Shown: positions 28,501-40,730 of the stretch, one piece after another
How positions within the stretch are numbered: position 1 is the first letter of the stretch
Layout: every line of letters starts with the position of its first letter
Assembly: GCF_963678975.1 (NCBI RefSeq)
Contig: NC_089281.1
Span: 28,819,616-28,883,615 of the forward strand
Direction: 5' to 3'
Length of the DNA: 64,000 nucleotides
Source of the DNA: Dysidea avara
Taxonomy: Eukaryota; Porifera; Demospongiae; Dictyoceratida; Dysideidae
Notes under the pieces: model-generated
The model's database searches: none
What the model was told of the DNA's origin: nothing
What the model saw: the letters and a program-made list of their open reading frames with translations, nothing else
Program-made: the position numbers and the translations under genes

Positions 28501-31500
28501 GGAAACAAACATGTATTAGTGTTACAAGACTTTCTGACTAAATGGCCAATGGTTTACCCTATGCCTGATCAAAAGACAGTAAGAATTGTGAAGATCCTGG
28601 TCGAAGAGCTTATACCAATGTTTGGTGTGCCAGAGGCACTGCTGTGTGACAGAGGGACAAATTTATTATCATTTTTGATGAAAGACATTTGCAGTCTGCT
28701 GGGGATTGAAAAACTCAACACAACTGCTTACCACCCACAGTGTAATGGGTTGACTGAAAGATTTAACCGAACCCTGAAAACAATGTTGAGGAAGCAGGCA
28801 GCCATCTATGGACTGCAATGGGACAGGTATTTACATGGAGTACTGTGGGCTTATAGGATACTCCTCATGATTCCACACACGAGAAACCTTCCTTCCTCTT
28901 ACTTGGCATGGAATGTAGGCAACCAATGGAGGCTGCCTTCTTACCATTAACTCCAAAGTAGTAAATGATTACAGAGAAGAACTGATCAAAGTCTTATCTT
29001 CCGCTAAGCAGTGTGCTGCAGAATCTATACAGAAGGCTCAAGTGAAGTATAAGACCCAGTATGATAAAAGAGCTCAACCAAGCCAGTATAAAATTGGTGA
29101 GTGGATACTGATTAAACATCCACTACAGGAGACCGGAGTTAATCGTAAACTATCAAGGCCATGGTATGGTCCTTTTCGAATTACCGGAGTGGAAGATACT
29201 GGAGTCATTGCAAAACGTATTTATGGTGACTCACCAAAGGATAAAATTAGAGTTCATCTATAGCGTGTGACCAGGTGCCCACCAGTCTTTCCTGCAGGAA
29301 ACTAATGGTGTGGTGGGAATCGCAATACCCCAGGCCGTCCTCCAAAATGGATTGATAAATGAGTTGATGAATCAAATGGAGGTGATGGTGATGATCAACA
29401 AGATACCAGAGGACAGACTACCAGTCATGGTGATCAGTCAGCTTATGAGCAGAATACTAACTTGGACAAGGATAATGTGGATACTGACCATACTGATGTT
29501 GATGGTCTGACTACAGATGAGAACATTGTCCATAGTGATGTACTACATGGAAGCCAGACAACTGTTGTAGACGACAATACGAATCCCAGAGACAGGGATC
29601 TATTGAGACATGAACAAGGGATCTACAGGATTTAGATACCTGTAAGTAGCCAATGAAATTTGAGTATTTCAGCTTGATGTATGACATTCACCAAGTTGGA
29701 CTTTCATGTTTCCCAGTTCACTACCATGTTCAAATACTACATTATACTCAATGAAAATAATCTTTGCAAAAATGTTAATGTAACTTGTCAAGAATCATTT
29801 ACACAACTTGATAAAACTGAATTGCATAACCTAAAGTAAGCTTTAGTGCAGTCCAATGTGGTTGTGCCTAGACAAATACTGACTGACATTTTATTGAAAT
29901 AAACAATGGACCACCTACTCACATATGCCTGCATGGGTAGAGGGTGAAGAATAAATTGAATTGAAAATGGCCATAAGTGATTTCACACATGGGCCATTGT
30001 CATATAAGACACAGAGATATCTTCACAGTTATAGCAGGCAAATAAAATAATTTGACTGCTGACGATACAAAATTGCCAAAAATCAATGTTTGTCCCAGTC
30101 ATAGTGTTACAAACATAACTAACCCAGTCACAACCAATCGAGCAAACTTTTAAAATACCTGATACTTCCTTAAATGGCATGCCACACAAGTGTCTGACAC
30201 ATTTCCTAGCTAGCACAACAGATAGTTAAAATAAGGACACAACATCCAAATCACACACACCATTTGGTAACAAGCATGTTAATAAGATTCACTAAATCAT
30301 GACAACTACCACCATTTTTAGTTAATGGACAGTAGGAACCACTGGACACCATAAATGCCCATTACTACATATATCAGAAATTGAAATATAAAACCAAAAA
30401 GTTTTTACCCAATCAATGATACATACTTGAAATAGGGCGGTACACCAAGCATCCATCTGTTGAGGAGACATCATTGACTAAGCCGACTGCTGTACGGACA
30501 TCTCTTGTAAACAAAGTGTTATCACAGGCATAGACTGCAACTATTTCAATGGTATAAAGTGTGTCTGGTTGTAAATCACTAAAGCACTGATGAGAACTAC
30601 CAGAAGGTACCAGGTCTGAAGTGAACACCTCCCTAGAGTTTCCTGTCGTCTCTTTCACCTTAAATATAGTTCCATTAGCCTCTAGTCTGAGTGGATTATT
30701 AACTGTCCATGATATATTTAAGAAAGAACTTCCTTCCACAATAGGGTCAACGCTGGTTATGGTGGGAACTGTAATACACAATGCACCATAATAACAGATA
30801 GTTGAGATGACGGTCAGTCTTACCATCACAAAAGAAACCCATTATAGCATCTGACTTGGGGCCAGCTCCTCCGTCATTTATTGCTTGTATAGTGAACTGG
30901 TAAACAGTATTTGACATTGGGTCAGTAAATCTCCATGTTGTACTGGCACCAGATAAAGTTCTATTTGATGTAATCCCCATAGCCATGATGTGTATGATGT
31001 ACTCGTTTAATGGCGGACCACCCGTTGGAGCCTACATGATAACAATAACCAGTGATACACATTAACATGCTGTAAAAGCACATTGTCATACCTGCCATGT
31101 CAGGTTGAATGACCCTGCCATGGATATTGAGTCAAGCATGAGACCTTGAATCTTAGCAGGTGCTAAAGAATATAACATGCCATTTAAACTACTATCAATA
31201 GCTGTCTATCTATAGCACAACAAATACAACAGTGACCTCTCTAATCTGAGTACCTACACTGGAACGGACACCTAATCAGGATGGTTTCATTTGCATTAGT
31301 GTACACACATTTAGAACCCTGAAATCAGGACACATAACGAATAAGGACTTTAAAGAAAGTCCCATTAAATTTGCTGGTACACAAGCAAGCATCCCTCAAT
31401 TTGAGAATAAGAGCACAAGGTTAGAGAAAGTTTAATCCAAGCCTGAAACATTTTGTAAACACAAAAGTTATTGACCTTGGCCAAGATAGTGTTGAAATAC

Positions 31501-34500
31501 AGTTAACATCAACCAAGTGTCCTGATTTCCAGGTGTTAATGATACACACTCTTATGGGTGTCCACATTAACAGACTTTACCATAATAAAATCACAACACA
31601 CCCCACAGTTAGCATAATACATACACACCCCACAGCTGTTTGTTTACACACATTCCATTATTTTCTATGCATACAAGTTACAATGGGGTGTGAAGCCACA
31701 ATAGCAGCACATTAGAAGAGTTACAAGAAACTGTTAACCCCCAATGGTGCACACAGATGATTTCAAACACTATGAAGCAATAACAACCACAAAACTAGAT
31801 TCCTAAAAATATTTACTAAGTTCCATACTAATATTATTATTTCGTTGAAACATGATGTTAACTTACATCACAGCACCTTTTCTCTAACTTCCTCCTCCCA
31901 CACAACACCATTAAGGTCATGAGATCATACAGTATTCATTGTTGTGATACTGTCAAGCATGTTGTAATACAGTTAGTCCCCATCAAAATATTGTACTTGT
32001 TTATTGAGCTATTATTCTATTGAGTGCACAACAGTAGTACAGGATATTCTACCTTACAGCCTGTTTACACTTGCCATCTAGTTTGAATTATCTCGATTTA
32101 AAGCGATTTCCAGGTTAGTATATAAACAGATACCATATCGAACTGCTCTGAAATGGATCTGCTAGGGATGTGGGTCTGGTTCAATCTAGTTTGCTCCACT
32201 TACCAGTATAAACAGTTGCGACCCAGCAATTCAATTTGGTTTTAGTCAATGGAATAAAGATACGGAGAACTACAGCTAAAGTGGCAATTGTAATGATGAA
32301 ATAAAGCAACAGCAAAGTATTTAGACGACCATACGGAAATACGGCCTCAAGAACAACATAAGAACGAACAAATAGTTAACCAACTCTAAGGAATTGAAAG
32401 GTTGTCATCAACACTTTTAAGACTTAATCATGCCTAATAACCTGATGATAATAGACAGCAGAAATCCCTTTAACTCCATTAACAATCTCTACTTCAATGA
32501 AATTATGACTGTGGGTTTAAGTTTTTTGCTGATTGGGTTGGGCCCAAACACTGCTCAACAATTGATCTGGGTCACACTGAAAACTAACTCATCCATAGTG
32601 ATCTTGTAGCATAAACAGGCTGTTAGTCTAAGGTCAACGCCACTACACAAATTCTCACAGTCAAAACATGTTGTCTACAATAACATCACCTTAATATGGG
32701 CAGGAACAATAATAATGGATGTCAGTAAACTGCCCACAATTACACAGAACAAGACAAGAATGGCACCAGTAGCTGGAGTTATAGTTGGCACCTAATTCTC
32801 ACACATATTTAGACATTGGGGTGGGCTAAAGTTATCACTACAGCAGACAGGCAGGCAGTGACATAAATGATAGCCAGTGGAATGGCTCATACTTGGAATG
32901 TTTATCGAATCAGTTACTAAGTACCTCAATTAGGTTACTACTACTACCACTACTACTACTACAATTTTATTGGACAGTTATAAGCAAAAACTTAGAAGAT
33001 CACAAGACTGCATGGTACCAGTAAAGACTGGCCTTCTTGCACCACCACTGTCAAGTGTAGAGAATAGTTGGCATGTTACATCAGTAGCATCAAATAAATC
33101 TTTAAATACTCAATGACAACACTTCAGCATCAGTTGCAAGTATTCCAGTGAGTGAATTGTAAATTTAGGGCCTCACAAATCTTCACTCCCAGTACAATAT
33201 GAAGCTTTCCTAGCTAAGAAGTAAGCCATGTATTACTTGTTGTGAATTCAGCAAAACGTTTTGTAAATATCACTGTCACCATGTACCATTATGACAATGT
33301 CATTTGCATGGAGATGCTCTTCAGACAATGGAGATGATATAGTTAAGCACACATTGCTTGGGGGAATGTTGTATTTGCAGGTTTATGACATGCACACATT
33401 GGCAGTGCCACATGTAGCCTCACAGTCTACTGAGCAGACACTTCAAAGAGTTATGGCAAAACAAACTCCACCTAAACCATCTACCAAAACAGAGCCAGTC
33501 AACTAGCTACAAAGGAACCACACCAAACAGAAAGGTATAATCTTATCAGACATGAAAGATTCTATTTACAATGGAGCATGTCAGTGTTTTCTGACTTGGT
33601 CTTGTTTTTATTTTATTTATTATTATTAGTGCTTTACAGTGACCAGCACTGAAGGTCTGACAGCAACATGTGCTGGTTAACAAATACCATTTGGTCTTCA
33701 AGTTGTCTTGGCCTTGAATTAATACACTGTGAAGTGACAGCTGAACATAGTGTTATAATACAGGTTGGCAGATGATAATTTGTATAATAGCGTTCCACAT
33801 TATATTAAAGATATTTCATCAATCACTGCATACTTAAGAATGTTTAACATGGAGGACACACGAACATTGAAATGAACAGCCTCAATGTGTGTTACAGTAC
33901 TTGCACCACTCCTGAGAATTTGTAACTGCTTCAGCAAGGCACTGCATAGTTCACATCATATCCTTGACATTATCTAATCTGTTACAGTGAGTGTGAATCA
34001 TAACACTAACAATAGTCATGGATTTTTTTTCTCCTTTCTCCAACTTTTCAAACACACCTTAAGTAGTTAAAGTCTAAGTAGCTGAGGTCTTTGGGCGGGC
34101 TGTAGGGCCAGGTGTCCTACAGACCTTCAGCACTTGTGCTGTAAAGCATTAATAAATAAAAATAAATAAATAAAATAGGAGAAACAAAGAAATTGATTTG
34201 GAGAGCAACCAAACTGAAAGGAGCATAAACTTGTTGCAAAAACTTGCAAGTACAAAACTAGGAGAAAACAAAATTATGTTGATTTGCTTCACTTGCACGT
34301 TTGGTGTTTTCTTCTTCTTTGAATTGAAGCACACATTCCACATATTGATTTTCAGTGCACTTTACTAGAAATGGTCATTGGTATGAACTGTGCAGGTTTT
34401 TACAGAGTCACATTTGTTATCTCATTATAGCCATTTTGTGGTAGTTTAAAGAGTATATCTGTCAAGCAGAAACAGTTTTACTTAGTGATTAATAGTGCAC

Positions 34501-34705
34501 TCAGTATATGCACATGCACACACGTTCAAAATAACAGCAGTGACAACTTAAGCAACAGGGCTATATTATACCACCTTAGTACACCAAGACCCTGAACACA
34601 CAGACAGATTCATTGTGTTATTATATTATGTGGCGTGCGCAATTTGTCTGCACTAGTTCGTAGTACTAAGTAGGCATGACTGTGCTTGCAAGGTAGTCGA
34701 GTGTG

Positions 34706-34800
<95 letters not shown>

Positions 34801-37800
34801 ACATGTATACCATTTAAAGGTGGAAGCTACAGACCAAACACAGAAACTATGACCCAATATAATGGCATGTCACCTAGCCAATATTGAATAACAGCCTAAG
34901 GGTGAATTAAACTGCTTGATAACACCAATCAAATGATACTCAACTCCACAACTAATGAAATTCACATTGTATGATCAACTACGGAGTAGTTTGCCAACAA
35001 GGGAAGAATTGTAGACATTACTGAAAAGATTACAACAATTCACACCAGGGGTATGGTCAATAGTTATTGAACACTTTGACATACTGATTACTGGCACAAT
35101 TGAACTGAAGAAATGTTACACTTAAAATGTTTACAGCTATGACAGTCCCAAACAATGGGAGAAGACATTCTCTCTGACCAATTTCATCCCATCCTGGCAA
35201 ACAAAATTAGGACATCCTGCTTCTCATAAGGTAATCTGTCCCATGCTAACACTAACAAAACAGCAACAATTACTGGTGAAGTTTTAGCATATGATCTCAC
35301 ACTATTAGCAATGGTTACTCCTAATTCATTCCCTACCAAGTTAGGAAATCCTGCTTAGGCCATTGGCCATTGGCAGTAAGGAATGCATGGCCATTTAGTC
35401 AAAAATAACAATTGAATTAACCACCCTAGTTCCTTTACAAACAAAAATCAACGATTTAACCAGATTTCTAACTGAAGAATTAACAATGATTAGTAAGTGA
35501 TTACTCCTGCAAGTTATTTAGGGCCCATACCACACAGAAAGGTTGTACATTAGTGACACTCAAGTTGTGCTAGTGTATTCAAAGGTATTGTCACCTGGTG
35601 TACTTAAATTGGTTGTCTAGACAACAAATTAGTGTTGGAGGGAAGGCACATACCAATAAATGCTTGATATATATGGGTCACTTCTATGTGAGGCTAATAG
35701 TCTAATGGTGACAAATGTAATAAAATATTCCTTTAATATAGCCATATAAAGCAAAGAACATTAACCATCCCTAAAAGTCCCTTATAATATAACATGTACT
35801 AATATTTAACTCACTTGTCATCGCTAAGGTACTATTTGGAGGGCTTGGCAGATTTCCTTCAATGGTGGTTGCCCTTATCTCAATTTCATAAACACTATTT
35901 GCAGTTAGTTCAGTCAATGTCCGTGCAGTCTCATCACTTGGGATGTTATCACTGACAGGTATCCAGATATTACCTCCTTGCATACGATAACGTAACTGAT
36001 ACGTGACTGATGATAACATATTCCATGTCACTGCTATTGAAGTTGGACCGAGTGGTGAAGCCTGTAACACTGGAGGTTCTGGTGTTCCTGAAAAGGAACA
36101 CACACACTTGAATTAACAGGAAAGAACATGTGAATGTGAAAATGCTTGCATAAGCAAACAAACACAATTAAGGTCATTATCAATAGGGCTAAAATGAATA
36201 TACCGAATATTTGAATTTGTTCGAGACAATTTTGCAATTTGAAACATCGAAGTTGCTAGTAAGGATGGTGGACACTAGTAATGAGGAATCTTTATCAGTC
36301 TCTACAAACGCTCAGTGAGACAAGTAGTTTGCATGACAAAATGAGTACCAGCAATGAAAAGTCTTTTCAATCACTACAAACAAATAGAAAGCCTCTCTAT
36401 GCAATTCTGTAAAACGTTAAGATACGAGAAGCCATATAACCGCATATGTAAGTGTTGTTATTAATGTTAAAATATTCTTACCCAGAACAGTAGCTGTTAC
36501 ACTTTAAGATAAGAACTGCACCACAGGAAAACTATAAATTGATAATCTGTGTATAACAGCCATCTTGGTAACTAATCAAAACACGGAATAATTCGGACAA
36601 GGGAGCACGTATTAAAATATTTGTGGTGCCTAATCATCTGGGTTGTGTAATAGAGGCCACACCACCATAGGTAACCAGATATAGTTGTGCTATACCGGTA
36701 TAGCGGGTTTTCCTGCGAAAATTAAATCATGCGACACTTAATTTCGCGAGGTGACAAATTCGCAACATTAAATTCCTCGGCAAATTTATTACTCATAATA
36801 AGTGTTAGTATAGGAGATAGAAAGCAATGAAATTTTGTCATGTTAGCTGTGGTTCTTTGTACCTATGTTTCTTTGTACCTATGCTTGTATCCACGATGAA
36901 TTGATGCAGGCGTCTGAAGTTCGCCAGGAAATGGGTAGGGCAGCCTTGTTCAGCAATGTTTGGTGAAGAATATGTACATAACGAGCACCTGGTTTGTTCC
37001 AACACAACAATTTTACAGGCACTAAAAACCACGATAAACAAAATGAATGAATTAAATGAATTCCACGATAAACAAAATTAATTCCACATGATAAATAAAT
37101 ATGCACGAATTTTAATATTGCGAAGTGCCCAAAATGCAATATTAAAGTCCTCGCAATAAAAACCCACTATACGGTGTATATATATGTGTGTGTTGTGTGT
37201 GTGTGTTGTGTGTTGTGTGTGTGTTGTTGTGTGTGTTGTTGTGTGTGTTGTTGTGTGTGTTGTGTGTGTGTGTGTAGCAAAAGTTGCATCACTTCTGTTT
37301 TCTCAATGCTAAAGAATCATTAGAATAATACATCATGCAGTAGCTACTGTAGTTTTATTTCACAGAATATACAATAATCAGATCGGTATAATCAGTATCA
37401 GCTCTTTTAGGTACAGAATAATTGGATTTCAGTACAACTGAAAAATCCTTATTGGTACACCTCTAGTAGCTAGCTACATCATCAGACACTTATACTTCTT
37501 TCAAAAGCCATGCACCTACTGAAGTTAAGATATCAAATTTTAATGATGTTTGGCATACAAATAATCAGAAATAGCACATAATTATACACTGTATTTCAGT
37601 GGGACATGACTAAAACACGGAACGGACTGGGAAAACGGACTCACAAACGGACTGGAAAGAACTTCCCTGAAAACATTTTTTTTGCCATAGAAACTCACTA
37701 AATCGCTGCTACAAAGAATATAACACGTAACAGCCTTAAAACAAACCTCTACACGTGTGCTCGAGCCGCCACTATGATTAAACCCTGGCAAAGCGCCAGT

Positions 37801-39808
37801 CTGCCAGTGTGAGCGCCTGTGACAGCGAAGTTGTCGGTTAGCTACAGTTTAAACAAACAAAATAACAGAGACTGTATTAGTAGTAGCCAGTGCCTTGCCA
37901 GCTGATTAAATATAACGTCCTACCTGCCACCTGTCAAACTGAAGATCCGCCGTCAAACTAATTGCAGCAATTAACCAGACCATGAATACCAAGTAACATA
38001 GTGTCTTAACAGGCTTAAAGCTTGTGTCTTGTCTTGTTTACACATACGAAACGAAAGTGCGCTTTGAGCACACTTCGACATCGAGTTCAGAGCAGTTCAG
38101 AGGTTTGTTTCAGGTTGTTGTTGCGTCTTTCTAGCAGCTAGACAGTGAATTTCTATGGCCAAAAAACGTTTTCAGGCAAGTTATTCTCAGTCCGTTTGCT
38201 AGTCCGTTTTCCAAGTCCGTTCCGTGTTTTAGTCATGTCCATTTCAGTGTTATAATAGAATATTCGATTCATTCTTGACAAACATTCATTCTCTTTCATT
38301 TAGAATATTCGTTTTAGCCCTAATTATCAATATCGATATGTTGCTAAGCAACCATTCAAAAACATCCAGCTCACAGGCAAGGTATGCTAATAACAACACA
38401 CAGGAGGTCAAGAATAGTTTATATTAGCCAGCCAAACAGTCAGGACACACATAGGAAAAATGGCACTATAGGCTAATAAGTGGTTACTGTGTTAATCAGA
38501 CTTACATTGGCTTCTTAGCATCATAATTACCATAGTAACCACAATTTTGAATCCATACAACTATAAATTGCCTAAATGAACAGCTGGTGAAACTAATTAA
38601 ACACTTATCTAAGTATTCTTACCAATTTTTCTAAAGCTGAGACACTCTCTTGTGGAACCAAAGTTGTTTACAGCAACACAGCAAAACTCGCTAGGTCCAG
38701 CAATGTCACCATCATTGAACTGAAATCTGCTGGTGGAGATGACTCGGTAAGGATTAACTGTGTGCATCACACCCATTTGAGTATAATTCTGTACTACAAT
38801 CCCTTCAGAGTTTCTCTGTTGAAGAATTACATTGGATTGTGGATAGCTCACAATGTTACAAGTCAAATTTACAATAGCACCAACTCCAACTGTGGCACTG
38901 TCAGGAATTCTTATCAATGTTACAAGTGGTTGAACTACAAAAGTGACACAGACAAGTCAATGCAATTTACAACCAACAAGTTATACTCACAATTTATCAC
39001 AACGTTGTATTCTTCTGTTTCAATGTCTGCACAATTCTCAGCTGTTACACTATACATGCCAGCATCTGTGTGTTGTACATTGGTTATTGTGAGGCTAGTA
39101 CTGGCAGTAGTGATCCTTGGGTCTGACACAATATCAGCTCCATTGAATCTCCATGTCACGTTGGGTGGGGGAACACCACTAATGTCAACATTTATCTGCA
39201 ATGTGGCATCCTGCACGAATTCCAAGTTGGAACTTGTTGGCAATATTCTAGGAGATTCTAGGAAGAAAAAGACGCTGAAAATTAGCATAAAAGTTCCAGA
39301 GCAAACTTACCAGCGACTGTCAAGTAAACGGTGAATATATCTGATCCAGCGGGAATGAAACACGTGTATCTGTTCGCATGGCTTGACAGAACACTTGAGA
39401 TATAGAGAGAACCATTTGTAAGAATCTGACAACCTGGACAAGAATCTTCGTTAATCGCTAGACTGCCTGATACGGTCCATCTTATAACATCCTCTGGATC
39501 TGTCGGTTGGCAATCTAGTCGAGCAGGAAAGGTAATCTTCGCTGTCGTGTTCACAGGTTCAATTGAGAATCCTATGAAAGGGAGAAAAGAATGGCTTTGC
39601 AATTGGAGACGAAAAGATTTCACAACTTTCTTTATACGTACAAAGTTTAGTGTTGAGTTACAAGAGTAGGTGTACTAGTTTTCTGTTAATAACAACACAC
39701 AAACAAACAACAATGCGAAATACCTTCTTGCCCATGGGTAGTTCGATAAGACGTGAAAGCAAGTACCATTTGCAATAACAAAACGTAACAGTAACATCGG
39801 AACTCCAT
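22504..39808 (-). CDS. Ig/FN3 single-pass membrane receptor, paralog 2
   Basis: Minus-strand paralog of the receptor at 1239-14740, same exon order: 39724-39808, 39311-39571, 38991-39257, 38623-38934, 35815-36087, 31092-31162, 30824-31031, 30427-30768, 26756-26966, 26578-26656 and 22504-22593. These exons add to 2199 nt, an open frame of 732 residues and a stop, when exon 10 uses the donor GAA|GTAATT. Architecture is signal peptide, three Ig (the second lacking its cysteines), three FN3, one transmembrane helix and a short tail without catalytic domain. All splice dinucleotides in the ectodomain are intact, so the gene looks functional despite a hAT, a Ty3/gypsy remnant and a 2.1-kb element in its introns. 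Likely an adhesion or recognition receptor; ligand unknown. Confidence 0.85.
23103..25440 (-). mobile_element. hAT element with perfect 8-bp target duplication
   Basis: 2338-bp element bounded by terminal inverted repeats starting tagagctgcac on both ends and flanked by the direct repeat gtcacaac (23095-23102 and 25441-25448). Unit 1 has no copy at the matching place (near 1890), so it arrived after the duplication. It encodes the dead transposase below. Confidence 0.9.
23357..25303 (-). pseudogene. hAT (ZBED-type) transposase, frameshifted
   Basis: N-terminal BED zinc finger (CRLC then, after a frame change, SHLCYKH), a catalytic core with TTDMWTS and LSCFGHNLNLAV, and a C-terminal hAT dimerisation region (LPWWKSECVRYPVLAKVAKK). 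The reading frame breaks three times: near 25100, near 24265, and at an A-run near 23500. The second catalytic aspartate, expected in a TTD motif, is Gly here (ITTGSGSN, codon around 24495). Start taken at MADESSP; an upstream in-frame ATG lies at 25333. It terminates with TGA at 23357-23359. Cannot be active. Confidence 0.85.
26578..26656 (-). CDS. Receptor 2 exon 10: cytoplasmic tail
   Basis: 79 nt if the donor GAA|GTAATT is used, which gives phase 0 and joins the last exon in frame. A downstream GGTAAGC donor (exon end 26570) is also present and would give a different tail. Confidence 0.55.
26756..26966 (-). CDS. Receptor 2 exon 9: transmembrane helix and tail start
   Basis: 211 nt with hydrophobic run ALIIVIPLVAVVIILSIGIY, then CACRRKSH and KDYTQV. 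Exits in phase 2 at CA|GTAAGT. Confidence 0.85.
27267..27545 (+). pseudogene. Retroelement gag-like N-terminal ORF
   Basis: 92 codons; acidic, then a SAP-like helix pair around KKLAVELPTGALTEETWKLI and EREPWNI, as in N-termini of many invertebrate Ty3/gypsy gag proteins. Isolated by a stop. Confidence 0.5.
27614..28075 (+). pseudogene. Gag coiled coil fused by deletion to RNase H start
   Basis: A coiled coil (ESRLENERLESRLNKQSALL) runs directly into FLKEKLTMAPVLA, which in intact elements lies at the end of the reverse transcriptase. The ETDAS motif of RNase H follows in another frame near 28045. This shows a deletion of the intervening pol region. Confidence 0.6.
28462..28950 (+). pseudogene. 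Ty3/gypsy integrase core fragment
   Basis: 162-codon open segment of an integrase rve domain. The catalytic acid pattern is visible as D in GIDIMDLL, D in LLCDRGTN and E in NGLTERFNRTL. The H2C2 zinc-binding part lies upstream in other frames (a CxxC near 28385-28400). Broken both sides. Confidence 0.8.
29042..29263 (+). pseudogene. Integrase C-terminal tail fragment
   Basis: 73 codons with the pattern KLSRPWYGPFRI typical of the C-terminal part of gypsy integrases, separated from the core by a frame break near 28950. Confidence 0.7.
30427..30768 (-). CDS. Receptor 2 exon 8: FN3 domain 3
   Basis: 114 codons, phase 1-1; LNISWTV and LQPDTLYTIEIVAVYACD. About six residues differ from paralog 1. 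Confidence 0.85.
30824..31031 (-). CDS. Receptor 2 exon 7: rest of FN3 domain 2
   Basis: 208 nt, phase 0 to 1; includes TVYQFTIQAINDGGAGPKSD. Confidence 0.85.
31092..31162 (-). CDS. Receptor 2 exon 6: first part of FN3 domain 2
   Basis: 71 nt, phase 1 to 0, homologous to 6140-6210 and bounded by intact AG and GT. Confidence 0.75.
31440..32050. other. Unit 2-specific intron sequence
   Basis: About 600 bp with no match in unit 1 at this position and no recognised element ends or coding sequence. Confidence 0.5.
32057..32622. mobile_element. PIF/Harbinger-type MITE, complete copy
   Basis: 566-bp element with ends cagcctgtttacac and gcataaacaggctg, flanked by TTA on both sides (32054-32056 and 32623-32625), the target length of PIF/Harbinger. 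No coding capacity. Confidence 0.75.
33297..33506 (+). other. Plus-strand ORF conserved between units (copy 2)
   Basis: Unit 2 counterpart of 9876-10085 with Asp for Glu at one position; an upstream in-frame ATG at 33291 is also present. Same position in the receptor 2 intron. Function unknown. Confidence 0.35.
33603..33680 (-). mobile_element. SINE tail fragment, same family, reverse orientation
   Basis: Begins with the reverse of the taaataaa tail and continues agtgctttacag...cagcactgaaggtctgacag. Unit 1 has the empty site near 10180. Confidence 0.55.
34015..34172 (+). mobile_element. SINE 3' part, same family
   Basis: Starts tcatggattttttt and shares ccaggtgtcctaca, ccttcagcacttgtgctg and the taaataaa tail with 845-1086. 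The head with the Pol III boxes is missing. Unit 1 has the empty site near 10540. Confidence 0.7.
34702..34797. repeat. (TG)n microsatellite, unit 2 counterpart
   Basis: Matches 11070-11199 in position, with one TTTG interruption. Confidence 0.95.
35815..36087 (-). CDS. Receptor 2 exon 5: FN3 domain 1
   Basis: 91 codons, phase 1-1: GTPEPPVLQ, SIAVTWNM, LRYRMQGG and VYEIEIRATTIEG. Confidence 0.85.
36692..37178. mobile_element. Nested MITE 1
   Basis: Ends are imperfect inverted repeats: gtatagcgggttttcctgcg and the reverse complement of cgcaataaaaacccactata. About 487 bp, AT-rich, non-coding. Confidence 0.6.
37184..37275. repeat. (TG)n/(TTGTG)n simple sequence
   Basis: Variable tgtgtgttgt repeats inside the hAT-like element, just right of nested MITE 1. 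Confidence 0.85.
37581..38257. mobile_element. Nested MITE 2 with long inverted ends
   Basis: Left end attatacactg... and right end ...cagtgttataat, with subterminal ggacatgactaaaacacgga repeated in inverse at 38222-38240, followed by several acggact copies. About 677 bp. Confidence 0.7.
38623..38934 (-). CDS. Receptor 2 exon 4: Ig domain 3
   Basis: 104 codons, phase 1-1, with VNLTCNIVSYP and EFCCVAVNNFG. Divergent Ig fold as in paralog 1. Confidence 0.8.
38991..39257 (-). CDS. Receptor 2 exon 3: Ig domain 2 (no disulfide)
   Basis: 89 codons, phase 1-1. Same cysteine-free I-set pattern as unit 1 (NVTWRFNG, HTDAGMYSV). Confidence 0.85.
39311..39571 (-). CDS. Receptor 2 exon 2: Ig domain 1
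   Basis: 87 codons, phase 1-1, with LDCQP, IRWTVSG and RYTCFIP. Against unit 1 I count 14 substitutions in 261 nt, nine of them replacing an amino acid, clustered around TDPEDVIRW and INEDSCPGC. Confidence 0.85.
39724..39808 (-). CDS. Receptor 2 exon 1: signal peptide
   Basis: ATG at 39806-39808, encoding MEFRCYCYVLLLQMVLAFTS, then a GT donor in phase 1. Same length as the unit 1 exon. Confidence 0.8.
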
Positions 39809-39944
39809 ATTACTCTTCACTGCAACTAGTCTACTAAAAATTCCAGTTAGAAAATACTTCGCGATGCGTAGGAAGCATTTCCAGTGGCGTAATTAACGAC
39901 ACTGTACTACGGTATATATTGGGTGTTGTGTTGGTTTTTCTCTG

Positions 39945-40730
39945 CTCCGTTCAGCTATATTATTATATTGTTTAATTAGCAGAGCCCGCCTGGGGCATAA
40001 GTGCTAATGCACCTATCAATGTATTGCCCCACTACCCCCCACCCTCGGGCATATATGGGGCTATAGTGGGGATTTGACACAGCCGAATGTCAAATACCCC
40101 ATAGTAGGGCAAACCTATCGTGTCAAATCCCCACCGTTGGCCCCAGTGCAACGCGGTTTACTCGGGATTTGACATAGCAAAGGAAGTTACAACAAAAAAA
40201 TATATTGGGTGCTTACTGAACGATCGTCAAATGCCCCATAGTGGGGCAGCAGTTTCATGTCAATTCCCCCTGTAAAGCCCCACTTACGCCCGAGGGGGGG
40301 GGGGGGGGGCAATACATTGATAGGTGCATGATGTACATTAAAAGTGATTGTATAATAATTGTTTGAAGCTGTCAATAGTTTGTTGGTTGATGATGTCTTG
40401 TGGTAGTCCATTCCATTCTGGTATTGTTCTTGGAAAAAATGAGTACTTATAGTTGTATATTGATGTATGATAGTGTAGAAATTTTTGTTCATGCTATTCA
40501 ATGCAATCGAGGTGCACGTTCATCCATTGGTGCTTACACTAGGGCTCCACCACCACTGGACCTAGTGCAAGTAGAGTCCCGCTTGTCAGAGTAACATGCT
40601 GGCTGCGTTACTCTTGCGGGCCTTGTTCAGTTGTCCAGCACGTGCCTTTTTTTGTGCTGGGGGTGGTACCGTGGTAGGCAAGGGCAGTCCATCAAGCCCG
40701 GGTTAATAATAATAAAAAAAACTACGGTAT
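39945..40730 (+). mobile_element. Composite retroinsertion with about 15-bp flanking repeat
   Basis: Flanked by actacggtatatatt on both sides and ending in taataataataaaaaaa, as for a target-primed retroelement on the plus strand. Its middle carries on the minus strand a LINE C-terminal motif (WNGLPQDIINQQTIDSFKQL), and a MITE (40009-40328) is inserted in it. Precise origin unclear. Confidence 0.5.
40009..40328. mobile_element. MITE with inverted ends, nested
   Basis: 320 bp starting tgcacctatcaatgtattgc and ending with its exact reverse complement. Inner sequence repeats ccccatagtggg and gtcaaat blocks in both orientations; a G-run lies at about 40298-40309. Confidence 0.75.

Larger units (their letters stand above)
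27075..29675 (+). mobile_element. Internally deleted Ty3/gypsy-type LTR retroelement
   Basis: 2.6-kb insertion in receptor 2, absent from the unit 1 intron (near 4720). It carries plus-strand gag-like, RNase H-like, and integrase pieces in order, but protease and most of the reverse transcriptase are missing and frames are broken. I could not find paired LTRs. Not capable of mobility. Confidence 0.75.
36184..38322. mobile_element. 2.1-kb hAT-like element with nested MITEs
   Basis: Ends tagggctaaaa and ttttagcccta, flanked by the exact 8-bp repeat attatcaa (36176-36183, 38323-38330). Unit 1 has the empty site (near 12550). No transposase recognised. Two inverted-repeat elements sit inside. 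Confidence 0.85.
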
